From Sphingomonas alba (GTDB taxonomy: Bacteria; Pseudomonadota; Alphaproteobacteria; Sphingomonadales; Sphingomonadaceae): 64,000 nucleotides of DNA. Below are positions 1 through 8,715 of the stretch, piece by piece. The notes below the pieces were generated by a model. That model worked only from the letters and a program-made list of their open reading frames with translations. It was not told where the DNA came from and made no database searches. The number at the start of each line of letters is the position of its first letter. Position 1 is the stretch's first letter. The stretch is taken from the NCBI RefSeq assembly GCF_023516555.1, contig NZ_JAMGBD010000001.1, positions 1,550,001 through 1,614,000 of the forward strand. The letters run 5' to 3'. The translations under genes and the position numbers were made by a program.

Positions 1-462
1 CTGACCGTCGTCGACAAGGGGAATGACTGGTTCGCGGTCGACGTCTCCACAGAGACCCAATCCCGGACCCCGTCACACATGTGGCAGGAAGGCACGAAGC
101 TGAACCTGGAACGCGCCCTGCGCGTCGGCGACGAGCTCGGCGGCCATTTCGTCACCGGCCACGTCGACGGGATGGGCGACGTCCTCAATGTCGCACCGGA
201 AGGGGGCTCGATCCGCCTTTCCATCCGCGCCCCCGCCGAAATCGGCTCCTATATCGCCGGCAAGGGCTCGATCGCGCTCGACGGCGTTTCGCTCACGGTG
301 AATGACGTCAACGATGCCGACGGCGGCACTGACTTCGGCATCAACATCATCCCGCACACCGCCGCTCACACTACATTGGGACGATTGGCGGCTGGCGACC
401 GCGTCAATCTCGAGATCGACGTCCTCGCACGCTATTTGAAGCGCATGGCCGCATCACAATAG
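1..462 (+). CDS. ribE: Riboflavin synthase alpha chain, 5'-truncated by window edge
   Basis: This is the C-terminal part of riboflavin synthase, which dismutates two 6,7-dimethyl-8-ribityllumazine molecules to riboflavin and a pyrimidinedione. The reading frame is open from base 1, so the start lies outside the window. The motif GGHFVTGHVDG marks the beginning of the second lumazine-binding barrel, followed by GSIALDGVSLTVNDV, as in the family. Its product pathway matches the next two genes, ribBA and ribH, so it probably heads the same riboflavin operon. The stop is 53 bases before the ribBA start. The family assignment is secure; only the start is missing. Confidence 0.95.
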   Translation: MTVVDKGNDWFAVDVSTETQSRTPSHMWQEGTKLNLERALRVGDELGGHFVTGHVDGMGDVLNVAPEGGSIRLSIRAPAEIGSYIAGKGSIALDGVSLTVNDVNDADGGTDFGINIIPHTAAHTTLGRLAAGDRVNLEIDVLARYLKRMAASQ

Positions 463-483
463 GAACATATCTGTTCCCTCTTT

Positions 484-503
484 TATCACATTGCAATGTG
501 ATA
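484..503. promoter_or_regulatory. Perfect 20-bp palindrome in front of ribBA (candidate operator)
   Basis: TATCACATTGCAATGTGATA reads the same on both strands. It lies 12 bases before the ribBA start codon, in the only real gap of the riboflavin cluster. No Shine-Dalgarno is visible before that start, and TATATG just after the palindrome could be a -10 hexamer, so the message may be leaderless. A dimeric repressor site is the natural reading; the binding protein is not known. Confidence 0.7.
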
Positions 504-515
504 TATGGCCGCTTC

Positions 516-1799
516 ATGAGCACGACCCTCATCGACCAGCTAACCCAAATCATCGAAACCGGCGAAGTCAGCCGCGCCGGCCTTGCCCGTGCCGCCGGCC
601 TTCACCCCAATAGTTTGCGCAAATTGGGCGCGGAGGACTGGAATCCGACCGCCGAGACGCTGAAGCGGCTCGAAAAGCTGATCCAGCGCGGCAATGCGCA
701 GGTGCTGGTCGGCGCTGAAGCGATCATCGACGAGGCCCGCAACGGTCGCATGTTCATCCTCGTCGACGATGACGACCGCGAAAATGAAGGCGACCTCGTC
801 ATTCCGGCGCAAATGGCGACCCCGGACGCCATCAACTTCATGGCCCGCCACGGGCGCGGCCTCATCTGCCTGGCTTTGACCAAGGATCGTGCCGACGCGC
901 TCGAGCTGGCGCCCATGACCAGCAACAATCGCACGCGGATGGAAACCGCCTTCACCGTCTCGATCGAGGCGAAGGAGGGCGTCACGACTGGAATTAGCGC
1001 TGCCGACCGCGCTCGCACCATCGCCGTCGCCATCGATTCCGCCAACGGCCCGGACTGCATCGTCTCCCCGGGCCACGTCTTTCCGCTGGTCGCCCGTCCC
1101 GGCGGAGTCCTCGTCCGCGCCGGCCACACCGAGGCGGCGGTCGATGTCTCCCGCCTTGCCGGCCTCAACCCGTCGGGCGTCATTTGCGAGATCCTGCGTG
1201 AGGACGGCACCATGGCGCGCCTCGACGACCTCATCGAGTTTGCCGCCGCCCACCAACTGAAGATCGGGACGATTCGCGACCTCATCGCCTATCGCCTGCG
1301 CCGCGACCACATGGTGTCGGAAGTCGCTGACACGCGCTTCACCTCGAAGCGGGGCGCCAACTGGTCGGCCAAGGTGTTCCGCGACAAGGCCAGCGGCGCC
1401 GAGCAGCTCGCCCTCGTCCACGGCACGGTGGAAGAGGACAAGCCGACCCTCGTCCGCATGCACAGCCTCGACCTTTTCGCCGACGTCCTTGGCGAGCAGA
1501 GCGAGCGCAGCGGCCTCCTCGATGGCGCCATGGCGATGATCGAGAAGGTGGGCGGCGGCGTTGTCGTCGCGCTTCATGCCGCCTCGCCGGGCTCGCTTTC
1601 CCGCTCCGCCGACGTCCGCTCCGGCAAGCCACCCCAGGGCGAGGCGCTGCGCGACTATGGCATCGGCGCCCAGATCCTCGCCGCGCTCGGCGTCCATGAC
1701 ATGATCCTGCTCACCAACACGCGCCACGCGCCGGTCGGCCTGTCGGGCTATGGCCTGTCGATCGTCGAGGAACGCTGCATCCCGCTGGAGACCCGCTGA
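516..1799 (+). CDS. ribB: RibBA-type 3,4-dihydroxy-2-butanone-4-phosphate synthase with HTH N-terminus and degenerate GTP cyclohydrolase II domain
   Basis: The central domain makes 3,4-dihydroxy-2-butanone 4-phosphate from ribulose 5-phosphate for riboflavin synthesis. Residues about 1-60 form an extra helical segment like an XRE-type helix-turn-helix ([19 protein letters not shown]). The DHBP synthase domain follows, with the acidic metal site [11 protein letters not shown] and HxGxVFPL-type motif [12 protein letters not shown]. The C-terminal third resembles GTP cyclohydrolase II but lacks the three zinc-binding cysteines: where the family has FGSxRCDCG this protein has [10 protein letters not shown]. 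It is therefore probably only a RibB enzyme. ATG 516 was chosen over the upstream GTG 498 because the latter lies inside the palindrome. ribH starts on the last base of its stop codon. Confidence 0.9.
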   Translation: MSTTLIDQLTQIIETGEVSRAGLARAAGLHPNSLRKLGAEDWNPTAETLKRLEKLIQRGNAQVLVGAEAIIDEARNGRMFILVDDDDRENEGDLVIPAQMATPDAINFMARHGRGLICLALTKDRADALELAPMTSNNRTRMETAFTVSIEAKEGVTTGISAADRARTIAVAIDSANGPDCIVSPGHVFPLVARPGGVLVRAGHTEAAVDVSRLAGLNPSGVICEILREDGTMARLDDLIEFAAAHQLKIGTIRDLIAYRLRRDHMVSEVADTRFTSKRGANWSAKVFRDKASGAEQLALVHGTVEEDKPTLVRMHSLDLFADVLGEQSERSGLLDGAMAMIEKVGGGVVVALHAASPGSLSRSADVRSGKPPQGEALRDYGIGAQILAALGVHDMILLTNTRHAPVGLSGYGLSIVEERCIPLETR

Positions 1800-2248
1800 T
1801 GGCCCGCATCCTGATCGTCGAAGCCCGCTTCTATCCGCACCTGAACGACATGCTGCTCGACGGCGCCCGCGCCGCGATCGAGGCGGCCGGCAACGAGCAT
1901 GAGACGATCACCGTCCCCGGCGCGCTCGAAATCCCGGGAGTCATCGCGCTTGCCGCCAAGAGCGGTCGCTATTGCGGCTTCGTCGCCTTGGGCGTTGTCA
2001 TCCGCGGCGAGACCTATCACTTCGAAGTCGTGTCCAACGAAAGCGCCCGCGCGCTGACGGACCTCAGCCTTGAAGGCTATGCGATCGGCAACGGCATCCT
2101 CACCGTCGAGAACGAGGCGCAGGCGATTTACCGCGCCGACCCGGCCCAGGCGAACAAGGGCGGCGGCGCGGCCAAGGCGGCGCTCGACATGGTCGATATC
2201 GCCACCCGCTTCGGTGCCGCCCCGTCCTATTTGCGGCAGGTGCGCTAG
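1799..2248 (+). CDS. ribH: 6,7-dimethyl-8-ribityllumazine synthase
   Basis: Lumazine synthase condenses 3,4-dihydroxy-2-butanone 4-phosphate with 5-amino-6-ribitylamino-uracil, the penultimate step of riboflavin synthesis. The 149-residue length fits the family. Visible family motifs are VPGALEIP (substrate loop), the [16 protein letters not shown] segment with the catalytic histidine, and GILTVEN. The ATG shares its A with the ribBA stop (TGATG), which implies translational coupling. The gene converges on the ene-reductase gene and overlaps its end by 4 bases. Confidence 0.96.
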   Translation: MARILIVEARFYPHLNDMLLDGARAAIEAAGNEHETITVPGALEIPGVIALAAKSGRYCGFVALGVVIRGETYHFEVVSNESARALTDLSLEGYAIGNGILTVENEAQAIYRADPAQANKGGGAAKAALDMVDIATRFGAAPSYLRQVR

Positions 2249-3333
2249 GCGGCCGCGGCCTCGTTGATTCGCGCATAGTCCACATAGCCGCGCGCGTTGC
2301 CGCTGTAGAACGTGCTCTCGTCGCCAGGGGTCAGCGGCAAGCCCATCCTGATACGGTCGACCAGGTCGGGGTTGGAGATGAACGGCCGGCCGAAACTGAT
2401 CGCATCGCCGACCCCCTCGGCCAGGCGAGCGCGAGCGCTCGGACCGTCATAGTCGCTGTTGAGCGCGATCTTGCCTGAGTAAATCCCTCGCATGGCCGGG
2501 CTGACCGGCGCGGTCGGAACGGCGCCCGCGGAAGTCGGCTGGTGCGCTTCGCGAAGCTCGATCCACGGAACCTGCAGGCATTCGAGCCGCTCCGCCAGGG
2601 CTGTGAACAGCGGGATGGGGTCGCTGTCCTCGACGCCCTGCGAATAGATGTTGGGCGAAAAGCGGATGCCGACATTTTCCATGCCGATGGCATCCCCCAC
2701 CGCGCTCAGGACTTCGGTGACGAAGCGCAGCCGATTGTCGATCGACCCGCCATAATCGTCTTCTCGATGATTGGCTGAATCGCGGAGGAATTGGTCGACC
2801 AGGTAGCCATTGGCGCCATGGACCTGGACGCCGTCAAATCCGGCAGCCATCGCGTTCTCTGCTGCTCGCCCATAATCCTCGACAATGCGCTCGATGTCGT
2901 GGGCCGTTGCCGCGCGGGCTTCCGTATAGGGCTTCTTGCCTTCGTAGGTGTGGGCATAGTCGGGTGCAGTCGTCGCCGACGACGACAAAGGCTGCCCGCC
3001 GCCGAGATCGGGATGGACCAGCCGCCCCATGTGCCAGAGTTGGGCGACGATCCTGCCACCGGCCTCGTGGACCGCCTCCGTGACCGGCTTCCACCCTTCG
3101 ATCTGCTGGTCGTTCCACAGGCCCGGCGCATTAGGCCAGCCAAGGCCCTCCCGGCTGATTCCTGTGGCTTCGGTGATGATGAGGCCTGCGTCGGCGCGCT
3201 GCGCATAATATTCGGCCATGATTGGAGTGGGCACCGCTTCCCTGGTAGCCCGGCCCCGGGTCAGCGGCGCCATCCAGATACGATTCTTGAGTTGAAGACC
3301 ACCGATAACGACGGAATCGAACAGATTTGACAT
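2245..3333 (-). CDS. Old yellow enzyme family NADH:flavin oxidoreductase (ene-reductase)
   Basis: An FMN-dependent TIM-barrel oxidoreductase of the old yellow enzyme family, which reduces activated C=C bonds with NAD(P)H. Its N-terminus [24 protein letters not shown] is the standard FMN-binding opening. [14 protein letters not shown] and the [13 protein letters not shown] segment are the family signatures, and [14 protein letters not shown] near the end binds the FMN phosphate. ATG 3333 was chosen because AAAGGA precedes it by 6 bases; the longer frame up to 3432 has no support. The length of 362 residues is normal. The physiological substrate cannot be told from sequence. It is divergent from the transporter gene at 3484. 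Confidence 0.93.
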   Translation of the reverse strand: MSNLFDSVVIGGLQLKNRIWMAPLTRGRATREAVPTPIMAEYYAQRADAGLIITEATGISREGLGWPNAPGLWNDQQIEGWKPVTEAVHEAGGRIVAQLWHMGRLVHPDLGGGQPLSSSATTAPDYAHTYEGKKPYTEARAATAHDIERIVEDYGRAAENAMAAGFDGVQVHGANGYLVDQFLRDSANHREDDYGGSIDNRLRFVTEVLSAVGDAIGMENVGIRFSPNIYSQGVEDSDPIPLFTALAERLECLQVPWIELREAHQPTSAGAVPTAPVSPAMRGIYSGKIALNSDYDGPSARARLAEGVGDAISFGRPFISNPDLVDRIRMGLPLTPGDESTFYSGNARGYVDYARINEAAAA

Positions 3334-3483
3334 AAGGGTCCTTTCTGGACGCAGCAGCAAAAGCCAGTCAATGGCTGTGGAGATGAGATAAGCGCGCTGC
3401 TCGTTCAACAGCGATTGTCCGCATGCTCTCATAAGATGAACTTATACCTTCCAGCCTATGGCCGAAGGCCCTAAGCGCGGCGC

Positions 3484-4362
3484 GTGACACAATCCCATCC
3501 CCATTCTCTGGCCTATCCCGCGCTGCTGCTTGGCAATGTTGCGCTGGCGTTCGGCCCGTGGCTGGTACGCATGGCCGACACAGGCGCGGTAGCGGCCGGC
3601 TTCTGGCGGTTGGCGCTCGCCGCGCCGTTTCTCTTCCTGCTAGCAGGCGTCTCCGGCCAGCCGGTTCGCTGGCCGGGGAGGAGGCTCGCCATCGCCCTCT
3701 TTGCGGCCGCCGCTTTTTTCGCCCTCGACCTCGCCGCATGGCATGCCGGCATCCGCCTCACCAAGCTCGGCAACGCGACCCTGTTCGGCAATTTCGCCAG
3801 CTTCGCCTTCGCCGCTTACGGCCTGTGGATGGCGCGCAAATGGCCTTCGCACATGCAGGCCGTGGCGCTCGTCCTGGCTGCCGCCGGTGTCGGCGCGCTG
3901 ATGGCCGGCAGTGCCGAGCTCAGCGCCCGTCACGTGCGCGGCGACAGTCTCTGCCTCGCCGCGGGTCTACTTTATACCGGCTATCTGATCATCGTTGAGC
4001 GCTCGCGCGGGCGGCTGAAGCCTCTGCCTCTCCTGTTCATGGCCAGCCTGTTCGGCGCGATCATCCTGCTGCCCATCAGCCTCGCCTTCGGGGAGCGCGT
4101 TATTCCGCATGACTGGACGCCGCTCCTCATCCTGGCGTTCACCAGCCAGATCCTCGGCCAGGGCCTGCTGGTCTACGCCATCGGCCACGTGCCGCCTCTG
4201 ATCGTCGGCCTCGCCTTCCTGACGCAGCCGGCCATCTCAGCCCTTATCGGCTGGCTGGCCTATGGCGAGACTTTGACCCCGCTCGACTGGGCGGGCGCCA
4301 TCGCCGTCGGCATCGCCTTGGTCCTCGTCCGCTTGCGCTTGGGCAAGCGCGCGGCCAATTAG
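3484..4362 (+). CDS. EamA/DMT-family membrane transporter
   Basis: A 292-residue inner-membrane protein with about ten hydrophobic helices in two EamA repeats, as in drug/metabolite exporters. The start is a GTG at 3484. The first repeat begins around SLAYPALLLGNVALAFGPWLVRM, and the second at about residue 150 (DSLCLAAGLLYTGYLI). The family exports small metabolites such as amino acids or nucleosides; nothing here fixes the substrate. The COQ9 gene follows after 5 bases, so the two are probably co-transcribed, although no functional link is obvious. Confidence 0.88.
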   Translation: MTQSHPHSLAYPALLLGNVALAFGPWLVRMADTGAVAAGFWRLALAAPFLFLLAGVSGQPVRWPGRRLAIALFAAAAFFALDLAAWHAGIRLTKLGNATLFGNFASFAFAAYGLWMARKWPSHMQAVALVLAAAGVGALMAGSAELSARHVRGDSLCLAAGLLYTGYLIIVERSRGRLKPLPLLFMASLFGAIILLPISLAFGERVIPHDWTPLLILAFTSQILGQGLLVYAIGHVPPLIVGLAFLTQPAISALIGWLAYGETLTPLDWAGAIAVGIALVLVRLRLGKRAAN

Positions 4363-4367
4363 CCGCC

Positions 4368-5024
4368 ATGGCCGACCAACCGACTCCTCTCGAAGCCGTC
4401 CGCGCCCAACTCGCGCTCGCGGTTGGCGAGAATGCCGTGTTCGACGGCTGGAGCGACAAAGCGGTCGAGGCCGCCGCCGCCACCCACGGGGTCGATCCGG
4501 CCATCGCCCGCCTGGCTTTCCCCAAGGACCAGCTCGGCAAGATCGGCGCCTATATCGAGGCGGTCGACGCGGCGATGGAGGCGCATTTCACGCCTGACGT
4601 CATCGCCGGCATGAAGATCCGGGACCGAATCCGCGAGCAAATCTGGTTCCGTCTCCAGGCCATGGGACCGGCGCGCGAAGCGGTGCGCGCTGCCCTCACC
4701 ATCCTCGCCATGCCGCAGAATGTCGCCACCGGGCTCAAGACCGGCTGGCACAGCGCCGACCTCATGTGGCGGCTGGCCGGCGACAAGGCGACCGACTTCA
4801 ACCATTATACCAAGCGCCTGACCTTGAGCGCGGTCTATGCCTCCACGCTCGTCGCCTGGCTCGACGACCAGAGCGAAGGCTGGGCAGAAACCAGTGCCTT
4901 CCTCGATCGCCGAATCGCCAACGTCATGAGCTTCGAGAAGTGGAAGGCCAGCTGGAAGGGCAGCAGCGAGCAGCGCCCGAGCATCAGCCGCTTCCTCGGC
5001 CGCCTGCGCTACCCGCCGCACTAG
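4368..5024 (+). CDS. COQ9 family ubiquinone-biosynthesis protein
   Basis: A 218-residue protein of the COQ9 family, which in mitochondria is a lipid-binding partner of the COQ7 hydroxylase in ubiquinone synthesis. The conserved block runs from the FPKDQLGKIGAYIEAVD region to the segment WHSADLMWRLAGDKATDFNHYTKRL, followed by WLDDQSEGWAETSAFLDRRI, all typical of the family. The N-terminal 50 residues are less conserved. In alphaproteobacteria it is a ubiquinone accessory factor; direct biochemical proof for the bacterial protein is limited. It sits 5 bases behind the DMT transporter gene and before feoA. Confidence 0.9.
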   Translation: MADQPTPLEAVRAQLALAVGENAVFDGWSDKAVEAAAATHGVDPAIARLAFPKDQLGKIGAYIEAVDAAMEAHFTPDVIAGMKIRDRIREQIWFRLQAMGPAREAVRAALTILAMPQNVATGLKTGWHSADLMWRLAGDKATDFNHYTKRLTLSAVYASTLVAWLDDQSEGWAETSAFLDRRIANVMSFEKWKASWKGSSEQRPSISRFLGRLRYPPH

Positions 5025-5044
5025 GGTTCCAATTTCCTCTCGTT

Positions 5045-5062
5045 ATTGATAATCAGTCGCAA
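5045..5062 (+). promoter_or_regulatory. Candidate Fur-type iron box overlapping the feoA start region
   Basis: ATTGATAATCAGTCGCA contains the half-site TGATAATCA typical of Fur boxes and lies directly before the feoA ATG. Its position in front of an iron-uptake operon supports the assignment. The second half is degenerate, so an Irr- or Fur-like variant specific to alphaproteobacteria is also possible. Confidence 0.5.
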
Positions 5063-5338
5063 ATGAATGCGGCCCAGCCTGCCCAAGCCTTTGCGATTCC
5101 GCTCGATTCGCTCGAGCTCGGCAAGCGCGCGCATATCCAATCCATCGATTGGGCCGCGTTGGAGGAAAGCGCAGCTCGCCGCCTCCGCCAGTTCGGCTTC
5201 GACGAAGGCGTCACCATCGAGGCCTTGCACCTCGGCCCGTTCGGCCGCGATCCGCTCGCCGTGCGCGTCGGCCGAATGACCGTCGCCATCCGTCGCGCCC
5301 ATGCCCGCGCCGTGCACGTCGTCCCGATCGCAAAATGA
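5063..5338 (+). CDS. feoA: FeoA ferrous-iron transport accessory protein
   Basis: A 91-residue SH3-like protein that assists FeoB in ferrous iron uptake across the inner membrane. The sequence shows the FeoA pattern: a short N-terminus with a hydrophobic start (IPLDSLELGKRAHIQSI), then RRLRQFGFDEGVTIEALHLGPFGRDPLAVRVG, and a final basic strand. The frame is open far upstream, but ATG 5063 is the only sensible start; there is no Shine-Dalgarno before it, and the Fur-like box abuts it, so the message may be leaderless. It overlaps feoB by 4 bases (ATGA), which indicates coupled translation. Confidence 0.9.
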   Translation: MNAAQPAQAFAIPLDSLELGKRAHIQSIDWAALEESAARRLRQFGFDEGVTIEALHLGPFGRDPLAVRVGRMTVAIRRAHARAVHVVPIAK

Positions 5339-7185
5339 ACCCCCAGCCTTTGATCGCGGTGGTCGGCAATCCCAATGCCGGCAAGAGCGCCTTGTTCAAC
5401 GCCTTGACCGGCGCGCGTCAGAAGGTCGGCAATTATCCGGGCGTCACTGTCGAACGCCATGTCGGCCGCGCCATCCTGCCGTCGGGCGCGCCGGCTGAGC
5501 TGATCGACCTTCCGGGTTCTTACGGCCTCGACCCGAACAGCCCCGACGAAGCGGTCACCCGCGACGTCCTTCTCGGCCGCCAGCAGGGCGAGCGCCTGCC
5601 CGACGCTTTGCTGATCGTCCTCGACGCCTCCAACCTAGACAATCACCTGCGCTTCGCCTTGCAGCTGATCGCTTTGGGTCGCCCGACCGTCGTGGCGCTC
5701 AACATGGTCGACCTCGCCAAGCGTGACGGGCTTGAGCTCGACGCTGCCAAGCTCGAAGCCGAGCTCGGCGTGCCGGTCATCGAGACCGTCGCCGTCCGCC
5801 GCCGCGGGATCTCCGACTTGCTCGGCCGTCTCGAAAGCGAGCTCGGCCACCAGCGCGCGGTTCACGGCAAGGACTTGCCGCCGCCCGACCTCATCCACCT
5901 GCAAAAGCGCGCTCGCGAAGTCGCGGAGGCGGCTATCCTCCGCGAAACCCCGGTCCGCCGCATCACCCACCGGCTCGACGCCGTCCTGCTGCACCCCGTC
6001 GCGGGCCCGATCATCCTCGCCGCGGTGCTTTTCATCATGTTCCAGGCGGTCTTCGCCTGGGCGACGGTTCCCGCCGACGCGCTCGATGCCGGCATCACCA
6101 GCCTCGGCAATATCGTCGGCAATGCGCTTGCCGCCGGTGTCCTCAAGTCCTTGGTGGTCGACGGCGTCTTCGCGGGCGTCGGCGCGGTCATCGTCTTCCT
6201 GCCGCAGATCCTGATCCTCTTCCTCTTCATTCTCGTCCTCGAAGCGACCGGCTATCTCGTCCGCGCCGCCTTCCTGATGGACAAATTGATGCATTCCGCC
6301 GGCCTCTCGGGCCGCGCCTTCATTCCGCTCCTGTCGAGCTTCGCCTGCGCGGTCCCCGGCATCATGGCGACGCGGACGATCGACGATCCCAAGGACCGGC
6401 TGACGACCATCCTCGTCGCGCCGTTGATGACCTGCTCCGCGCGCCTGCCGGTCTACACATTGATCATCGCCGCCTTCATCCCGAACCGCGCGGTCGGCCC
6501 TGGCATCGGCCTGCAGGGCCTGGTGATGTTCCTGCTCTACATCGGCGGCATCGCCGGCGCCCTGCTCGCCGCCTGGGCGCTCCGCCGCTCGGTCGTGAAG
6601 GGCAGGGGCGGCGCCTTCATGATGGAGCTGCCCAAATACCAGATGCCACGCCTCGTCGATATTGCGCTCGGCCTCTATCAACGTGCGCTCATCTTCCTGA
6701 AGCGCGCCGGCACCATCATCCTCGGCACGACCATCGTCCTCTGGGCGCTCGCCAGCTTCCCGCAGGCCGGCCCGGGCCAGAAACAGAGCGAAGTCTCCAT
6801 CGCCGGCTACATCGGCTCAGCAATCCACAAGGTCGTTGCCCCCATCGGCTTCAACCAGGACATCAGCCTCGCGCTCTTGCCCACCATGGCTGCGCGCGAG
6901 GTCGCCGTCTCGGCCATCGGCACCGTCTATGCGCTCGACGCCAGCGACGAGGGCCAGCTGACCAGCCTCGAGGACCGTCTCGCCAGCCGCTGGAGCCTTG
7001 CCACCGCGCTCGCCTACCTCGTCTGGTTCATCTTCGCGCCGCAGTGCATCTCGACCATCGCCGTCACCCGCCGCGAGACCAACAGCTGGAAGTGGACCGG
7101 CTTCATGGTCGGCTACCTGTTCGTGCTCGCTTATGCGGCCGCCGGCCTCACTTACTGGACCGCCGTCGCATTCGGCCTTGGCTAA
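5335..7185 (+). CDS. feoB: FeoB ferrous-iron transporter
   Basis: The GTPase-linked inner-membrane permease for ferrous iron. The N-terminal G domain shows G1 GNPNAGKSALFN (residues 11-22), G3 DLPGSYGL and G4 NMVD. The membrane part contains two Gate-like stretches, including SSFACAVPGIMATRTI and the CSARLPVYTLII segment with the conserved cysteine and ARLP. It has 616 residues, shorter than the roughly 770 of enteric FeoB, because the C-terminal cytoplasmic extension is absent. ATG 5335 lies inside the feoA stop region. No feoC gene follows; ssb comes next with its own ribosome site. Confidence 0.96.
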   Translation: MNPQPLIAVVGNPNAGKSALFNALTGARQKVGNYPGVTVERHVGRAILPSGAPAELIDLPGSYGLDPNSPDEAVTRDVLLGRQQGERLPDALLIVLDASNLDNHLRFALQLIALGRPTVVALNMVDLAKRDGLELDAAKLEAELGVPVIETVAVRRRGISDLLGRLESELGHQRAVHGKDLPPPDLIHLQKRAREVAEAAILRETPVRRITHRLDAVLLHPVAGPIILAAVLFIMFQAVFAWATVPADALDAGITSLGNIVGNALAAGVLKSLVVDGVFAGVGAVIVFLPQILILFLFILVLEATGYLVRAAFLMDKLMHSAGLSGRAFIPLLSSFACAVPGIMATRTIDDPKDRLTTILVAPLMTCSARLPVYTLIIAAFIPNRAVGPGIGLQGLVMFLLYIGGIAGALLAAWALRRSVVKGRGGAFMMELPKYQMPRLVDIALGLYQRALIFLKRAGTIILGTTIVLWALASFPQAGPGQKQSEVSIAGYIGSAIHKVVAPIGFNQDISLALLPTMAAREVAVSAIGTVYALDASDEGQLTSLEDRLASRWSLATALAYLVWFIFAPQCISTIAVTRRETNSWKWTGFMVGYLFVLAYAAAGLTYWTAVAFGLG

Positions 7186-7236
7186 GCACCACGCCCGTCC
7201 TATCGCTCGTTCAAACTGGAATTGAGGAGAGCGGAA

Positions 7237-7734
7237 ATGGCGGGAAGCGTGAACAAGGTCATCCTGGTGGGGAACCTCGGCGCCGATCCTGAGGCGCGCT
7301 CGCTCAACAATGGCGGCGAGGTCGTCAACATCCGTGTCGCCACGTCGGAAAGCTGGAGCGACAAGTCCTCCGGCCAGCGCCAGGAGCGCACCGAGTGGCA
7401 CAATGTCGTCATCTTCAACGAGAATCTGGGCAAGGTCGCCAAGTCCTATTTGCGCAAGGGCAGCAAGGTTTATCTCGAAGGCCAGCTGCAGACCCGCAAG
7501 TGGCAGGACCAGTCGGGCAACGACCGCTACACGACCGAGATCGTCTTGAACCGCTTCCGTGGTGAGCTCGTCCTCCTCGACCGTGCCGAAGGCAGCGGCG
7601 GCGGTCGCAGCGACTTCGGTGGCGGCGGTGAGGACTTCGGTGGCGGCTACAGCGGTGGCGGCGGCTCTCGCCCGCAATCGCGTCCGCAACCGGCGGCCTT
7701 CGACACCGATTTGGACGACGACGTTCCCTTCTAA
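7237..7734 (+). CDS. ssb: Single-stranded DNA-binding protein
   Basis: SSB coats single-stranded DNA in replication and repair and recruits partners through its C-terminal tip. The N-terminal OB fold begins [18 protein letters not shown] and continues through WHNVVIFNE and the [15 protein letters not shown] strand. A glycine-rich linker (about residues 115-150) leads to the acidic tip DLDDDVPF, the standard protein-interaction peptide. ATG 7237 was chosen because GAGGAGAGCGG precedes it; the upstream in-frame ATG at 7222 has no site. The length is 165 residues. Confidence 0.97.
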   Translation: MAGSVNKVILVGNLGADPEARSLNNGGEVVNIRVATSESWSDKSSGQRQERTEWHNVVIFNENLGKVAKSYLRKGSKVYLEGQLQTRKWQDQSGNDRYTTEIVLNRFRGELVLLDRAEGSGGGRSDFGGGGEDFGGGYSGGGGSRPQSRPQPAAFDTDLDDDVPF

Positions 7735-7737
7735 GGT

Positions 7738-8181
7738 CTAGAACTCGACCGTCAGTGATCCGTTGACCGGCACGGCCGCCCACTTAGCGGTCAGGTCGTC
7801 GAGCGTCGCCCGCACCCCATCCACATCCTCGGCCGTCACCGGCGCGGCGGCATGCCCGCGCGCCTCGCAGGCGATCCTGTAGGTCTCCAGCAGCTCGTCC
7901 GCAGGCACTCGGCCGCCCCACATTTCCGCCTGGAAGCTTTCGACCAGCCGCTCGATCGCCTCTTCCGACTCTCCGCCCTGCGTCGCGAACACCGCCGCGT
8001 CGCCCCCGGCGACCATGCCCAGGAAGCCGCGATGGGCGAGCACGCTCTCCACCGCATAATGGATCATGTCGTGCGGGATGATGCCCTGCTTGGGGTTCCG
8101 GATCGTCTCGGGCGCCGCATCGGGGCGCTCGATCAGCAGATCGTCATATTTCCCGTCGCGCTTGGTGAATGTCAGCCGCAT
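7738..8181 (-). CDS. Conserved hypothetical protein
   Basis: I do not recognise this 147-residue protein. It is soluble, without a signal peptide or membrane helix. It contains the motif GIIPHDMIHYAVE and the stretch HRGFLGMVAGGDAA, then a helical acidic segment and a C-terminal strand. The histidines in PHDMIHY might bind a metal, but that is speculation. ATG 8181 follows a G-rich site (GGGGGTTCG); the longer frame to 8205 would start in the repeat-containing spacer. It converges on ssb with only 3 bases between the stops. Confidence 0.75.
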   Translation of the reverse strand: MRLTFTKRDGKYDDLLIERPDAAPETIRNPKQGIIPHDMIHYAVESVLAHRGFLGMVAGGDAAVFATQGGESEEAIERLVESFQAEMWGGRVPADELLETYRIACEARGHAAAPVTAEDVDGVRATLDDLTAKWAAVPVNGSLTVEF

Positions 8182-8218
8182 CGAACCCCCTGTCCGGCAG
8201 ACCATAACGCCGCTTGCA

Positions 8219-8235
8219 TCCGCTTTCGACCCATT
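8219..8235 (+). repeat. Dispersed 17-bp intergenic repeat, copy A
   Basis: TCCGCTTTCGACCCATT. Two further copies, each with one mismatch, lie at 9436-9452 and 11244-11260, all in intergenic DNA and all on the same strand. Confidence 0.7.
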
Positions 8236-8294
8236 GCCGTCCGTCGTTTACACTCTGGCAGCATCCGGGTGCTAAACGGAGCGCTAGCGAGAAT

Positions 8295-8645
8295 ATGGCA
8301 ACACCCGCACCCAAAGCGCAGGACACAGATCCTTTTGCCGACCGCCGCGCCTTTCCGCGCGTCGAAGTCGCCTTGCCCGCCTTTCTTCAGGCCAATGGCG
8401 ATCGCCATGCCGTGCAGATTCTCGATTTGTCCGCGGGCGGCGCCAAGCTGGACTGCCCGCTGTCACTGCCGGTCGGCGCGGCGGTGCAGCTGGACTGCGG
8501 GACCCTGGCGCGCGGTGCGGTCGTCCGCTGGCAGGATGGCCGCGTCATGGGCATCTGTTTCGACACGGAGCTCGGCCATCGCGACGTCGCCGCTCTGGCC
8601 CAGCGCTCGACGGCCCTTGCCGCCTTCAGGAAGACGCGCGAATAG
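8295..8645 (+). CDS. PilZ-domain protein (predicted c-di-GMP receptor)
   Basis: A 116-residue single-domain PilZ protein. The two c-di-GMP binding signatures are visible: an arginine-rich RRAFPRVEV motif around residue 18 and DLSAGGAKLD about 30 residues later. PilZ proteins bind cyclic di-GMP and modulate motility, adhesion or envelope processes. ATG 8295 was chosen because the alignment of family members begins close to it; the frame is open to 8214, but that upstream part overlaps the dispersed repeat. It has no obvious operon partner. Confidence 0.88.
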   Translation: MATPAPKAQDTDPFADRRAFPRVEVALPAFLQANGDRHAVQILDLSAGGAKLDCPLSLPVGAAVQLDCGTLARGAVVRWQDGRVMGICFDTELGHRDVAALAQRSTALAAFRKTRE

Positions 8646-8715
8646 GCTGCTGTAAGGCGGGGTTCATGACGGTGCGCTCAGGAGCCTTGTCCGTCTGCTG
8701 CAATTTTGCGGGGTG

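Noticed and set aside
540-1727. 395-codon open frame on the minus strand inside ribBA
   Set aside because: It is the antisense shadow of a well-supported enzyme gene in GC-rich DNA; no ribosome site and no recognisable domain.
5635-6681. 348-codon minus-strand frame inside feoB
   Set aside because: Composition is Asp/Glu/Arg-rich low complexity typical of the antisense of a membrane-protein gene.
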